A DNA stretch of 64,000 nucleotides from Microbacterium sp. CBA3102 (lineage in GTDB: Bacteria > Actinomycetota > Actinomycetes > Actinomycetales > Microbacteriaceae): NCBI RefSeq assembly GCF_007954505.1, contig NZ_CP042412.1, positions 1,054,001 through 1,118,000 on the forward strand. The letters run 5' to 3'. Shown piece after piece: positions 43,269 through 51,927 of this stretch. Below the pieces are notes generated by a model, which was not told the origin of the DNA, made no database searches, and saw nothing but the letters and a program-made list of their open reading frames with translations. How positions within the stretch are numbered: the stretch's first letter is position 1; every line of letters starts with the position of its first letter. The position numbers and the translations under genes are program-made.

Positions 43269-44705
43269 ATGAACGCAGCGCAGAAGACCGACGAATACGA
43301 CCTGATCGTGCTGGGCGGAGGTCCGGTGGGCGAGAACGTCGCCGACCGCGCCGTGCAGGGTGGACTCACCGCGATCATCGTGGAGAGCGAGCTCGTCGGA
43401 GGTGAGTGCTCCTACTGGGCGTGCATGCCGTCGAAGGCGCTGCTGCGGTCGGCGCAGGCGTTGCGGGCAGCGCAGCACGTGGCGGGCGCCTCTCAGGCGG
43501 TGACCGGGAAGCTCGATGTGCGGGCGGTCTTCGAACGACGCGACTCCTTCACCAGCAACTGGTCCGATGACGGACAGGTGAAGTGGCTCGACTCCGCCGG
43601 GATCGATCTGGCGCGCGGGCACGGCCGGCTGACGGGTGAGCGGGAGGTGACCGTGACGGATGCCGACGGCGCGACGCGAGTACTTCGCGCCCGGCATGCG
43701 GTGGCCATCAGCACCGGATCGGACGCCGTCATCCCGCCCATCGACGGGCTCCGTGAGTCCGCACCCTGGACGAGTCGAGAGGCGACCAGTGCCGAGGAGC
43801 TGCCGGAGAGCCTGGCCGTGATCGGCGGAGGCGTGGTCGCGGTCGAGATGGCCACGGCATACGCGGCACTCGGCTCGAAGGTCACCGTCATCGCCCGCAG
43901 CGGTCTGCTCGGGGGGATGGAGCCCTTCGCCGGGGAGCGGGTCGCGGCCGGTCTCAAGGAACTGGGCGTCGACGTGCGCACCGACACGGGAACGGCATCC
44001 GTGCACCGCGGCGCCGACGGCGTGACCGTGACGCTCGACGGCGGCGAGGAGATCATCGCGACCGAGGTGCTCGCCGCGACGGGTCGTTCGCCGCGCAGCG
44101 GAGACATCGGCCTCGACGTCGTGGGCCTGGAGCCCGGCCGCTGGATCGAGACGGACGACACCCTCCGGGTCCCCGGATCCGACTGGCTGTATGCGGTCGG
44201 TGACGTGAACGGGCGCGTGCTCCTCACCCACCAAGGCAAGTACCAGGCGAGGGCGGCAGGCGACGTCATCGTCGCGCGTGCCCAGGGCGACGATGTGGAT
44301 GACAGCCCCTGGGGTCGTCACGTCGCGACCGCCGACCAGGCCGCCGTCCCGCAGGTCACGTTCTCGATCCCTGAGGTCGGCTCCGTCGGTCTGACCGAGG
44401 CGCAGGCGGTCGAGGCAGGAATCACCGTGAAGGCGATCGACTACGACCTGGGGTGGATCGCGGGGGCGAGCCTCTACGAAGACGGTTTCGAGGGGCAGGC
44501 GCGGCTCGTGATCGACACCGATCGCGATGTCGTGATCGGTGCGACCTTCGTCGGCCCCGAGGTGGCGGAACTCGTGCACGCCGCCACCGTGGCGATCGTC
44601 GGCGAGGTGCCGATCGCCCGTCTCTGGCATGCGGTGCCGTCGTACCCGACCGTCAGTGAGATCTGGTTGCGACTCCTGGAGGGCTACGGGCGCGATTCCG
44701 CCTGA
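43269..44705 (+). CDS. FAD-dependent pyridine nucleotide-disulfide oxidoreductase
   Basis: A 478-residue enzyme of the dihydrolipoamide dehydrogenase/mercuric reductase group. The FAD site is LIVLGGGPVGENVA. The redox disulfide region reads GGECSYWACMPSKALLRSAQ, so both Cys of the CxxxxC pair are kept, with an uncommon SYWA middle. NAD(P) binding is GGGVVAVEMATAYAALGSK, and the second FAD motif is YAVGDVNGRVLLTHQ. The dimer interface carries HAVPSYPTVSEIW where the catalytic His-Glu pair is usual; here the visible triplet is His then Pro-Ser-Tyr-Pro. The ATG at 43269 follows GAGAGG. Substrate unknown. Confidence 0.9.
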   Translation: MNAAQKTDEYDLIVLGGGPVGENVADRAVQGGLTAIIVESELVGGECSYWACMPSKALLRSAQALRAAQHVAGASQAVTGKLDVRAVFERRDSFTSNWSDDGQVKWLDSAGIDLARGHGRLTGEREVTVTDADGATRVLRARHAVAISTGSDAVIPPIDGLRESAPWTSREATSAEELPESLAVIGGGVVAVEMATAYAALGSKVTVIARSGLLGGMEPFAGERVAAGLKELGVDVRTDTGTASVHRGADGVTVTLDGGEEIIATEVLAATGRSPRSGDIGLDVVGLEPGRWIETDDTLRVPGSDWLYAVGDVNGRVLLTHQGKYQARAAGDVIVARAQGDDVDDSPWGRHVATADQAAVPQVTFSIPEVGSVGLTEAQAVEAGITVKAIDYDLGWIAGASLYEDGFEGQARLVIDTDRDVVIGATFVGPEVAELVHAATVAIVGEVPIARLWHAVPSYPTVSEIWLRLLEGYGRDSA

Positions 44706-44853
44706 GTCCGACCATCGTGGCGGGCAATCCGTTTTCGCGGGCAGGCCGAACAGATTCGGGATTGTTTCTCACATTGACGGCCCGCGCGCAACCCTCGAGC
44801 CCGATGTCCCCACCGTCTTATACGCTCGAACACACATCCGAGGAGGCAGGACC

Positions 44854-45156
44854 ATGAAGGCTGTACTCGCAGGAACCGTCATCGCCGAGGCCGACGAGAG
44901 CGATCTCGCCCGCATCGAAGGGAACTGGTACTTCCCGCCCGCATCCATCACACCCGGGGTGCTCGTCGAGAGCCCCACGCCCTACACCTGTCCCTGGAAG
45001 GGCGCGGCTCAGTACTACTCCGTGCAGACCGACGGCGAGCTGCACACCGACTACGCCTGGTCGTATCCGACTCCTTATCCGTCGGCCTTCGATCGTGTCG
45101 GCAAAGACTTCTCCGGATTCGTGGCGTTCGATCCGCGCGTCGAGGTCGGCCCGTAA
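44854..45156 (+). CDS. DUF427 domain protein
   Basis: A 100-residue protein of the DUF427 family. It shows the conserved core TPYTCPWKGAAQYYSV and the tail YAWSYPTPYPSAFDRVGKDF with FVAFDPRVEV. The ATG at 44854 follows AGGAGG at a good distance. Family function is unknown; small beta-rich fold. It lies 60 bases upstream of the opuB-like operon but its own ribosome site suggests independent expression. Confidence 0.93.
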   Translation: MKAVLAGTVIAEADESDLARIEGNWYFPPASITPGVLVESPTPYTCPWKGAAQYYSVQTDGELHTDYAWSYPTPYPSAFDRVGKDFSGFVAFDPRVEVGP

Positions 45157-45216
45157 CCACCAGAAGAGCCAAGACTCGTCCGCTCGCACATCGATCGACC
45201 GACTGGAGACCAGCCC

Positions 45217-46089
45217 ATGATCGAGTTCCGCAACGTCACCAAACGGTTCCCCGGCGGTGCACTCGCCGTCGATGACTTCAGCCTCGTGCTGCCGTCACGC
45301 AAGACCACCGTGTTCGTCGGCTCGTCCGGCTGTGGCAAGACCACCCTGCTCCGCATGATCAACCGCATGGTCGAGCCCACCTCCGGCGACGTCGAGATCG
45401 ACGGGGAGAGCGTGCTCGAAGGCGACCCGGTGGCTCTGCGCCGACGCATCGGCTACGTCATGCAGAACTCCGGGCTCATGCCGCACTTCACGGTCATCGA
45501 CAACGTGGCCACGGTGCTTCGGCTGACCGGGGTGAAGCGGGCTGCGGCCCACCAGCGGGCGCGCGACCTGCTCGACACGGTCGGCCTCGACCAGGCGCTG
45601 GCCGAGCGCTACCCGAGCCAGCTCTCCGGCGGCCAGCAGCAGCGTGTGGGTGTCGCCCGCGGACTCGCCGCCGATCCGAACATCCTGCTCATGGACGAGC
45701 CCTTCGGCGCGGTCGACCCCATCGTGCGGGCCGACCTGCAACAGGAGACCCTGCGCCTGCAGAGCGAGCTCGACAAGACCGTCGTCTTCGTCACGCACGA
45801 CATCGACGAGGCGTTCCTGCTCGGCGACCAGGTCGTCATCCTCGACAAGGGCGCGCGCATCGTGCAGGTCGGCAGTCCGAGCGAGATCATCGAGAACCCG
45901 GCGGACGACTTCGTCTCGGCGTTCATCGGCGCCGATCGCGGTCGCCGCGCCCTGCACCTCAAGCAGACGCCGCGGGGCACCGTGGTGGTTGACTCGGAGG
46001 GGCGCACCCAGGGCTCGATCGTCGACGTGCCCGATGCTGTCAGCGACGCGCTCCTGAGCGAGGAGAGCGTGACGAAGGGCGCTCCGTGA
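45217..46089 (+). CDS. opuBA: Quaternary amine ABC importer, ATP-binding subunit
   Basis: A 290-residue ATPase of the OpuBA/OpuCA type. The Walker A is GSSGCGKTT, the Q-loop YVMQNSGLMPHFTV, the signature LSGGQQQRVGVARGL, the Walker B ILLMDEPFGAVDP, and the switch His is in FVTHDIDEAFLLGD. The C-terminal 60 residues lack an obvious pair of CBS domains, so it is shorter than OpuCA. First gene of a four-gene unit (ATPase, two permeases, binding protein) importing glycine betaine, choline or carnitine as osmoprotectants. Confidence 0.94.
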   Translation: MIEFRNVTKRFPGGALAVDDFSLVLPSRKTTVFVGSSGCGKTTLLRMINRMVEPTSGDVEIDGESVLEGDPVALRRRIGYVMQNSGLMPHFTVIDNVATVLRLTGVKRAAAHQRARDLLDTVGLDQALAERYPSQLSGGQQQRVGVARGLAADPNILLMDEPFGAVDPIVRADLQQETLRLQSELDKTVVFVTHDIDEAFLLGDQVVILDKGARIVQVGSPSEIIENPADDFVSAFIGADRGRRALHLKQTPRGTVVVDSEGRTQGSIVDVPDAVSDALLSEESVTKGAP

Positions 46090-46769
46090 ACTGGATCGTC
46101 GACAACGTCGGTCTCATCCTCGAGCTGACCGCCATCCACCTGCAGCAGAGCGCGATCGCGATTGTGGTCGGCTTCGTGCTGTCGGTGCCGCTCGGGTGGG
46201 TCGCCTGGCGCTATCAGCTGGTCAAAGGGCCGGTCATCGTCCTCACCGGTCTGCTCTACACGATCCCGTCGCTCGCACTGCTGATCCTCCTGCCGTCCGT
46301 CGCCGGGTATCCCGCCCGCAGCCCGATCAACCTCATCATCGGTCTGACCATCTACGCGGTCGCGATCCTGGTGCGTGCGGTCTCGGACGGCCTCGACTCG
46401 GTCGATCCGGCCATCCGGCAATCGGCCACGGCGATGGGCTACGGCGGGTTCCGCCGGTTCTGGACCGTCGACTTCCCGCTCGCCGGACCGGTCGTGCTCG
46501 CCGGACTGCGTGTGGCGGCCGTCAGCACGATCTCCCTCGCCACCGTCGGCATCCTGGTGGGCGTGACGAACCTCGGCTACCTGTTCGAGAACGGCCTGCA
46601 GCGCCGCATCCTCGCCGAGGTGTTCGCCGGCGTCATCGCGGTCGTGGTGATCGCCCTGGTGATCGACCTGCTGCTCCTGCTCCTCGGTCGCGCGCTGATG
46701 CCGTGGACGCGCGCCGCCAAGACACCGTCATCCGCACGACAGGCGGCCACGCTGAGGACCGCCGCATGA
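46086..46769 (+). CDS. opuBB: Quaternary amine ABC importer, permease 1
   Basis: A 227-residue permease with five to six helices and the EAA loop in DPAIRQSATAMGYGGFRRFW. The GTG start at 46086 overlaps the ATPase stop by 4 bases. LLYTIPSLALLILLPSVAGY is typical of OpuBB/OpuCB. It pairs with the second permease. Confidence 0.93.
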   Translation: MNWIVDNVGLILELTAIHLQQSAIAIVVGFVLSVPLGWVAWRYQLVKGPVIVLTGLLYTIPSLALLILLPSVAGYPARSPINLIIGLTIYAVAILVRAVSDGLDSVDPAIRQSATAMGYGGFRRFWTVDFPLAGPVVLAGLRVAAVSTISLATVGILVGVTNLGYLFENGLQRRILAEVFAGVIAVVVIALVIDLLLLLLGRALMPWTRAAKTPSSARQAATLRTAA

Positions 46770-47491
46770 ACGTGTTCACCGACGCCATCGCCTGGCTCTT
46801 CTCCCCCGACCGGTGGGAGGGGCCGTACTCGCTGCCGATCCTGTTCGGTCAGCACATGTACTACACGCTGATCTCGGTGCTGATCGCCGCCATCATCGCG
46901 GTGCCGATCGGATGGCTCATCGGACACACCGGCCGCGGCCGCGAGGTCGCTGTCGCTGTCTCCGGCGCGGCTCGCGCGATCCCGTCCTTCGGGCTCCTCG
47001 TGCTGCTCGTGCTGCTGCTCGGTGTGCTCCGCATCCCCGAAGCCGCGATCATCACGTTCGTGCTGCTGGCCATCCCCTCGCTCCTCGCTGGCGCCTACAC
47101 CGGGCTCGAGGCCATCGACCGCCGTGTGCTCGACTCGGCGCGCGCGATGGGGATGACCGAGTGGCAGGTGTTCTGGAAGGTCGAGGTGCGCCTCGGGCTG
47201 CCCCTCCTGGTCGGTGGCATCCGCGCAGCCCTCCTGCAGGTGATCGCCACGGTCACGATCGCCGCCTACGTGAACCTCGGTGGTCTCGGCTGGCCGATCA
47301 TCCAGGGCATCCCCCTGCGCAAGTTCGACCAGGTGCTCGGCGGTGCGATCCTCGTCGCCATCCTCGCGCTGGCGGTCGATCTGATCTTCGCCCTCCTCCA
47401 GCACGCCGCCGTCCCCGCCGGGGTGCGAGCGCCGACCACGACCCGCCGGTCGCGTACCGCTGCAGCCTCACCCGCGCCGGCCACCGCCTGA
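46766..47491 (+). CDS. opuBD: Quaternary amine ABC importer, permease 2
   Basis: A 241-residue permease. The EAA loop is RRVLDSARAMGMTEWQVFWK, and the AIPSFGLLVLLVLLLGVLRI helix matches OpuBD/OpuCD. The ATG at 46766 overlaps the preceding stop as ATGA; an upstream extension of the frame lies inside permease 1. An Ala/Thr/Pro tail ends the protein. Confidence 0.93.
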   Translation: MNVFTDAIAWLFSPDRWEGPYSLPILFGQHMYYTLISVLIAAIIAVPIGWLIGHTGRGREVAVAVSGAARAIPSFGLLVLLVLLLGVLRIPEAAIITFVLLAIPSLLAGAYTGLEAIDRRVLDSARAMGMTEWQVFWKVEVRLGLPLLVGGIRAALLQVIATVTIAAYVNLGGLGWPIIQGIPLRKFDQVLGGAILVAILALAVDLIFALLQHAAVPAGVRAPTTTRRSRTAAASPAPATA

Positions 47492-47556
47492 CACGCTCAC
47501 AACCCCTCACCGTCCCACAGCACCCATCCCGTTGTCCCAGAGAAGAGGAACTCCCC

Positions 47557-48471
47557 ATGTTCACAGCACGTAAGTCACGACTCGCCCTCGCCGGTGGCGC
47601 CGCGCTCGCCGCGGTGCTCGTCCTCGGCGGGTGCGCCAGCAGCAACCCGCTCGACGCTCCGACTGATGACGCGGGCTCCGGCGGCGACACGATCGTCGTC
47701 GGCTCCCAGGCCTACTACTCGAACGAGATCATCGCCGAGATCTACGCGCAGGCCCTCGAAGGCGCGGGGTTCACGGTCGACAAGCAGTTCAACATCGGAC
47801 AGCGCGACGCTTACATGCCCGACGTCGAGTCCGGCGCGATCGACGTGTTCCCGGAGTACACGGGCAACTTGCTCGAGTACCTCGACGACAGCGCGACCGC
47901 CACCAGCCCGGAAGACGTGTACGCCGCGCTGCAGGACGCGCTGCCCGACAGCCTGACCGCTCTGGACTACGCCGAGGCCTCGGACCAGGACACCTACACG
48001 GTGCTCAAGAGCTTCGCCGAGGAGAACGGCCTCACCTCGATCGGTGACCTCTCGAAGGTGACCACCCCGGTCACGATCGGTGCGGCACCGGAGTTCGAGC
48101 AGCGCCCGTACGGGCCCGCGGCCGCCAAGGAGGTCTACGGCGTCGACCTGGCGTTCTCGGCGACCGGCCCGACCACGCTGGAGTCGCTGCTGGCCGGCGA
48201 GATCCAGGTAGCGGACATCTACTCGGCCGATCCCGCGTTCCAGACCGAAGACATCGTCGCGCTCGAAGACCCGGAGAACATCATCTTGGCCTCGAACGTC
48301 GTGCCGATCGTCTCGAGCGACGTCGCCGACGAGGTCGCCGACGTGATCAACGCCATCAGCGCCAAGCTCACCGCCGAAGAGCTCGTCGGTCTGAACGTGC
48401 AGAGCACGGTCGACCAGAAGTCGGCGAGCGACATCGCCGAGGCCTGGCTGACCGACAACGACCTCATCTGA
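47557..48471 (+). CDS. opuBC: Quaternary amine ABC importer, substrate-binding lipoprotein
   Basis: A 304-residue secreted lipoprotein. The signal peptide ends in the lipobox LGGC (residues 20-30). The mature part begins IVVGSQAYYSNEIIAEIYAQ and has PEYTGNLLEYL, a hallmark of the OpuAC/ProX-like ligand site, and ends with DIAEAWLTDNDLI. AAGAGGAAC precedes the ATG. It is 65 bases after permease 2 and is the last gene of the operon, ending at a strong terminator. Confidence 0.94.
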   Translation: MFTARKSRLALAGGAALAAVLVLGGCASSNPLDAPTDDAGSGGDTIVVGSQAYYSNEIIAEIYAQALEGAGFTVDKQFNIGQRDAYMPDVESGAIDVFPEYTGNLLEYLDDSATATSPEDVYAALQDALPDSLTALDYAEASDQDTYTVLKSFAEENGLTSIGDLSKVTTPVTIGAAPEFEQRPYGPAAAKEVYGVDLAFSATGPTTLESLLAGEIQVADIYSADPAFQTEDIVALEDPENIILASNVVPIVSSDVADEVADVINAISAKLTAEELVGLNVQSTVDQKSASDIAEAWLTDNDLI

Positions 48472-48482
48472 GTCGGATGACA

Positions 48483-48516
48483 GAAGCGCCCGGACCTTCA
48501 GGGGTCCGGGCGCTTC
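48483..48516. terminator. Strong bidirectional terminator
   Basis: GAAGCGCCCGGACC (48483-48496) and GGTCCGGGCGCTTC (48503-48516) pair perfectly with a 6-base loop, between convergent opuBC and the AI-2E family gene. Confidence 0.9.
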
Positions 48517-48532
48517 GTCGTACGGGCGAGGG

Positions 48533-49753
48533 TCAGATGCGGGCATCCTGTTTCGGCACCAGCACCTGCTTGATGATGATGAGGATCGAAGCGGTGACGG
48601 GCACGGCCACGAGCGCCCCGAGGAGGCCGAGCAGCGTGCCACCGGCGAGGGCGCCGATCACGACCAGCGACCCCGGGACCGCGACCGCCCGGTTCATCAC
48701 TCGCGGCGTCAGCACGTAGGCCTCGATCTGCATGTAGATGAGGTAGATCGCTGCGAAAATCAGCGCCGCGATCGGGTTGGTGAAGAGCGCGAGCCCGGTG
48801 CCGATGATCCAGAACAGCACCGATCCGACCAGCGGGATCAGGGTGACACAGAAGGCGATCGCCGCCATCAGTGGCGGGAAGGGCAGACCCAGGATGGAGT
48901 AGAGGGTCAGGGCGAGGATCGCGTTGCAGAAGGCCAGCACGACCATCCCCATCACGTATCCGCCCACCGAGTCCGTGATCTGTTCGGTGATGTCGCTCGC
49001 ACGAGCGCGGTCGCGGGCCGGTGCCAGACGCAGCAGACCCTGCTTCATGGCGGGCAGGGTCGCGAGGAAGTAGAGCGTGAGCACGAGCACGACGATGGCG
49101 CCCGAGATGCCGGTCGCGATCGACGCGCCGACCGCGAGAGCACCGCCGCCGATCGTCGCGAGGTTGCCGAAGTCGGTCAAGAACTTCTGGACCTCGGCGA
49201 CCAGATCCTGGAACTGATCGCCGAACTGCGCGTCGAGCGTGGCGTAGATGTCGCTGCGGGTGAAGTCCTGGATCATCCCGGGAACGGAACGGACGAAGCT
49301 CGCGATCTGCTCGACGACGATCGGGATGATCATCCACAGCACGACGGCGAACACGAGGATGAGCGCGAGGATCGTGATGACGACGGAGATCGAGCGGGAG
49401 AGGCCGCGACGCTCGAGGAACCGGACGGCCGGGTCGAGTCCGAGCGCGCCGAAGAGGGCGAGTGCGATGTAGATGAGCACGGTGGACAGGCTCGTCAGGG
49501 CGAGGCCGATCACCAGCGCGCCGAGTCCGCCGAGCGTCACGAGGAAGCCGAAGACGAACGGACGGTCGATGCGCGTCCAGAACGAGCGACTCGGCGTCAT
49601 CGGCTCGACGACCACGGGGCGCGCTGCGCCGGTCGCGGCGGGCTCTGCGGTGGGAGAGTCGGCGCTCGCGGCTGCGGCGTCGGTGCGCGGTGCTTTCCGG
49701 GCGGGCGCGGTGTCATCGAGGGGAGTGGGCGCCGGCGACTCTTCGTTGCTCAT
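48533..49753 (-). CDS. AI-2E family transporter (PerM-like)
   Basis: A 406-residue protein with eight helices and a long disordered Ala/Pro/Thr-rich N-terminal 60 residues. The conserved core LPFPPLMAAIAFCVTLIPLV with GSVLFWIIG, and the final VIGALAGGTLLGLLGALVAV, match the AI-2E/PerM family. Despite the name the family transports various substrates, and some members are Na+/H+ antiporters. The ATG at 49753 is chosen over the longer Arg-rich frame. Confidence 0.88.
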   Translation of the reverse strand: MSNEESPAPTPLDDTAPARKAPRTDAAAASADSPTAEPAATGAARPVVVEPMTPSRSFWTRIDRPFVFGFLVTLGGLGALVIGLALTSLSTVLIYIALALFGALGLDPAVRFLERRGLSRSISVVITILALILVFAVVLWMIIPIVVEQIASFVRSVPGMIQDFTRSDIYATLDAQFGDQFQDLVAEVQKFLTDFGNLATIGGGALAVGASIATGISGAIVVLVLTLYFLATLPAMKQGLLRLAPARDRARASDITEQITDSVGGYVMGMVVLAFCNAILALTLYSILGLPFPPLMAAIAFCVTLIPLVGSVLFWIIGTGLALFTNPIAALIFAAIYLIYMQIEAYVLTPRVMNRAVAVPGSLVVIGALAGGTLLGLLGALVAVPVTASILIIIKQVLVPKQDARI

Positions 49754-49815
49754 GTGCTCACGATAGCGGTGCCGCGGGTCGGAATCCGGGTGTTCGACGG
49801 CTCTAGAGTAGGGGC

Positions 49816-50115
49816 ATGACCGCCGCCGAGGACCCGAAGGCCGAACTGCTCCGACTTCGCGCCACCATCGACAACATCGACGCCGCACTCATCTTCATGC
49901 TGGCCGAACGCTTCCGTGCGACCCAGCAGGTGGGGCAGCTGAAAGCGGAGCACGAGATGCCGGCGTCCGACCCGAATCGGGAGGAGCAGCAGGTCGCCCG
50001 TCTGCGCGCTCTCGCAGAGGAGGCGCATCTCGACCCCGAGTTCGCGGAGAAGTGGTTCAACTTCGTGGTGGCGGAGGTCATCCGCCACCACACGGAAGCG
50101 GCGGAGAGCCGCTGA
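49816..50115 (+). CDS. Chorismate mutase (AroQ type)
   Basis: A 99-residue all-helical chorismate mutase, converting chorismate to prephenate for Phe/Tyr synthesis. The N-terminal helix has LRATIDNIDAALIFMLAERF, with the active-site Arg just before it in LLRLR. VGQLKAEHEMPASDPNREEQ supplies the Lys and the following loop. It is slightly longer at the C-terminus than the minimal AroQ. Alone, with a strong terminator after it. Confidence 0.9.
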   Translation: MTAAEDPKAELLRLRATIDNIDAALIFMLAERFRATQQVGQLKAEHEMPASDPNREEQQVARLRALAEEAHLDPEFAEKWFNFVVAEVIRHHTEAAESR

Positions 50116-50123
50116 GAGAGGTG

Positions 50124-50162
50124 CCGGACGGGCGACGGTGTGTGCAGCACTCGCCCGTCCGG
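50124..50162 (+). terminator. Terminator after chorismate mutase
   Basis: CCGGACGGGCGA (50124-50135) and TCGCCCGTCCGG (50151-50162) form a perfect 12-bp stem followed by AGCTTTTG, a short U-rich tail. Confidence 0.85.
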
Positions 50163-50188
50163 AGCTTTTGTGAGATTCATCGACCAAC

Positions 50189-50209
50189 TAAGTTCAATGA
50201 ATAAACTTA
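50189..50209 (+). promoter_or_regulatory. AT-rich inverted repeat upstream of the ROK regulator
   Basis: TAAGTT (50189-50194) and AACTTA (50204-50209) form an inverted repeat inside an AT-rich stretch that stands out in this GC-rich genome; AT-rich TTTA/TAAA-type operators are usual for ROK/NagC repressors. Confidence 0.5.
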
Positions 50210-50278
50210 CGGAGAGACTACGGATCACGCCACGATCTGTCAACCGCTCGCCACGAGCGAGCTCCGGAACGGACGCAC

Positions 50279-51445
50279 ATGCTGAGCACGGATGAGGGCC
50301 TCGACACCCAAGCGTCGGTGCGGCGCGCGAACCTCCGGCGCGCGCTGCAACTCGTCTTCCGCAACCCGGGCACCCAGACGCGCGCGGGGATCGCGAGAGC
50401 GACGGGTCTGACCGCAGCCACGGCGTCATCCCTCGTCGCCGAGCTCATCGAGAACCGACTGATCGTCGAAGGGGAGCAGGCCGCGAGCACCGGTGGCAAG
50501 CGGGCGACCACGCTGAGCGTCGATGCGAGTCACCACCTGATCCTCGTCCTGGTGATCCAACCCCTGCACGCATACATCGCCCTCGTGGCGCTCGACGGTA
50601 CCGAGGTCGACGTCCGTCGCGCGGACTACACTCCCGAGACCCGTGACCGCGCACTCGACGACGCCGTGGCTGCGGTGGCCGCCGAGTTCGGACCGCGGGT
50701 GCTCGCTGCGGGGATCCAGCTCCCCGGCACGACGGACGGGCGCTCGGTGCTCGAGAGCGTGCAGCTCAAGTGGGAGGACGTGCCCCTCGCCGAGAGGTTC
50801 GAGCGCGTGCTGGGGGCGCCCGTGCTGCTCGTCAACGACGTCGACGCCGAGGCCATCGCCGAAGCCGGGATGGAGGAATCCCCGTCCGGATACCGGCTCT
50901 TCATCCACCTCGGCGGCGGCGTGGGCGCCGCGGTGACCCTGAACGGCGAACTCGCGCCCGGTCCACGGGATCGCGCCGGCGAGATCGGGCACGTGCAAGT
51001 CGTCTTCGGTGAGGCGGCGCGTATCTGCCGGTGCGGACAGCGCGGCTGTCTCGAGTCCGCGGCAGCCTTGGGCGCGATGATCGGGGACGAGTTCACCGAT
51101 GCGATGGACGCATCCGAGATCCGTGCTCTCGCCGCCCGCGCGGACGAACGCCATCTCGACGAGGGGGCCCGCGCGCTCGCGAGGGCCGTCAAGCTCATCA
51201 GCGCCCTGCTCGACCCGACCGAGGTCGTGATCGGCGGGCCGGCGACCGAGCTCGGGCCGCGCTTCCTCGACCGGGTCCGCCGCGAGACGGAGTACCCCTC
51301 CCGCGGCACGGCGCAGGTCCCGGCCCGCTACGCCGACCCTCGGGTGTCGCTCGCGGCCGGCGCCGCTCAGGCCGCGCTCACGTCGGCGCTCGGCGTGCGC
51401 TGGAACCCGGAGCAGCTGCGCGCCGCATCCGCATCGAGCCTCTGA
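50279..51445 (+). CDS. ROK-family transcriptional regulator (NagC/XylR-like)
   Basis: A 388-residue repressor with an N-terminal winged helix-turn-helix (RNPGTQTRAGIARATGLTAA, residues 24-43) and a ROK sugar-kinase-like domain. The zinc-binding ROK motif CRCGQRGCLES is present in full at about residues 249-259. The phosphate-binding loop FIHLGGGVGAAVTLNG is also present, but the N-terminal DxGxT of active kinases is missing. It could control the sugar ABC and catabolic genes 2-10 kb downstream; that is inference. Confidence 0.92.
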   Translation: MLSTDEGLDTQASVRRANLRRALQLVFRNPGTQTRAGIARATGLTAATASSLVAELIENRLIVEGEQAASTGGKRATTLSVDASHHLILVLVIQPLHAYIALVALDGTEVDVRRADYTPETRDRALDDAVAAVAAEFGPRVLAAGIQLPGTTDGRSVLESVQLKWEDVPLAERFERVLGAPVLLVNDVDAEAIAEAGMEESPSGYRLFIHLGGGVGAAVTLNGELAPGPRDRAGEIGHVQVVFGEAARICRCGQRGCLESAAALGAMIGDEFTDAMDASEIRALAARADERHLDEGARALARAVKLISALLDPTEVVIGGPATELGPRFLDRVRRETEYPSRGTAQVPARYADPRVSLAAGAAQAALTSALGVRWNPEQLRAASASSL

Positions 51446-51458
51446 ACGCCCCTCGATG

Positions 51459-51893
51459 TCAGCGTCGTCGGTCTCCCCGCACCGCGAGGGCGATCGCGGC
51501 GCTGGTGATGAGGCACAGCGGACGGTAGATGCGCCGATCGAGCTCGACGAATCGGCGATGGGGACCCGGCCGCCCGAGAAGTGCGGTCACTCGAGCCCCG
51601 TCCATCGTGCCGCGGAGGAGGAACGCCAGGGCCGCCGCCACGCGGGCGGCTTTGGCGAGCGTGTGAGTTCCCCCTGCGCCGGCGATGATCGCGCTCCCGG
51701 TGAGCATTCCTCCACCGACCACGAGGCATGCGCCAGCTGAAGGCATCTCATCGCTGCCGATGACCTGTCGCGCCAGCCGCTTCCGGCTCGACGCCGGCCA
51801 GGACGCGCCGGAGGCCCACAGCAGATGGATGGCTCCGATGGCGCCGAGTGATGTGGTCGCGACGACCTGACCGATCCGTCCGAGAGGAGTCAT
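51459..51893 (-). CDS. DUF3995 membrane protein
   Basis: A 144-residue protein with four helices (TTSLGAIGAIHLLWASGASW first). The ending VRGDRRR is basic. The pattern HLLWASGASWP is typical of the actinobacterial DUF3995 group. The ATG at 51893 follows GAGAGGAG-like sequence (GACTCCTCT on the plus strand just after). Function unknown. Confidence 0.75.
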   Translation of the reverse strand: MTPLGRIGQVVATTSLGAIGAIHLLWASGASWPASSRKRLARQVIGSDEMPSAGACLVVGGGMLTGSAIIAGAGGTHTLAKAARVAAALAFLLRGTMDGARVTALLGRPGPHRRFVELDRRIYRPLCLITSAAIALAVRGDRRR

Positions 51894-51927
51894 GTCCCCA
51901 TTCTCCTCTTCCGCGGGCGAGCAGCCG

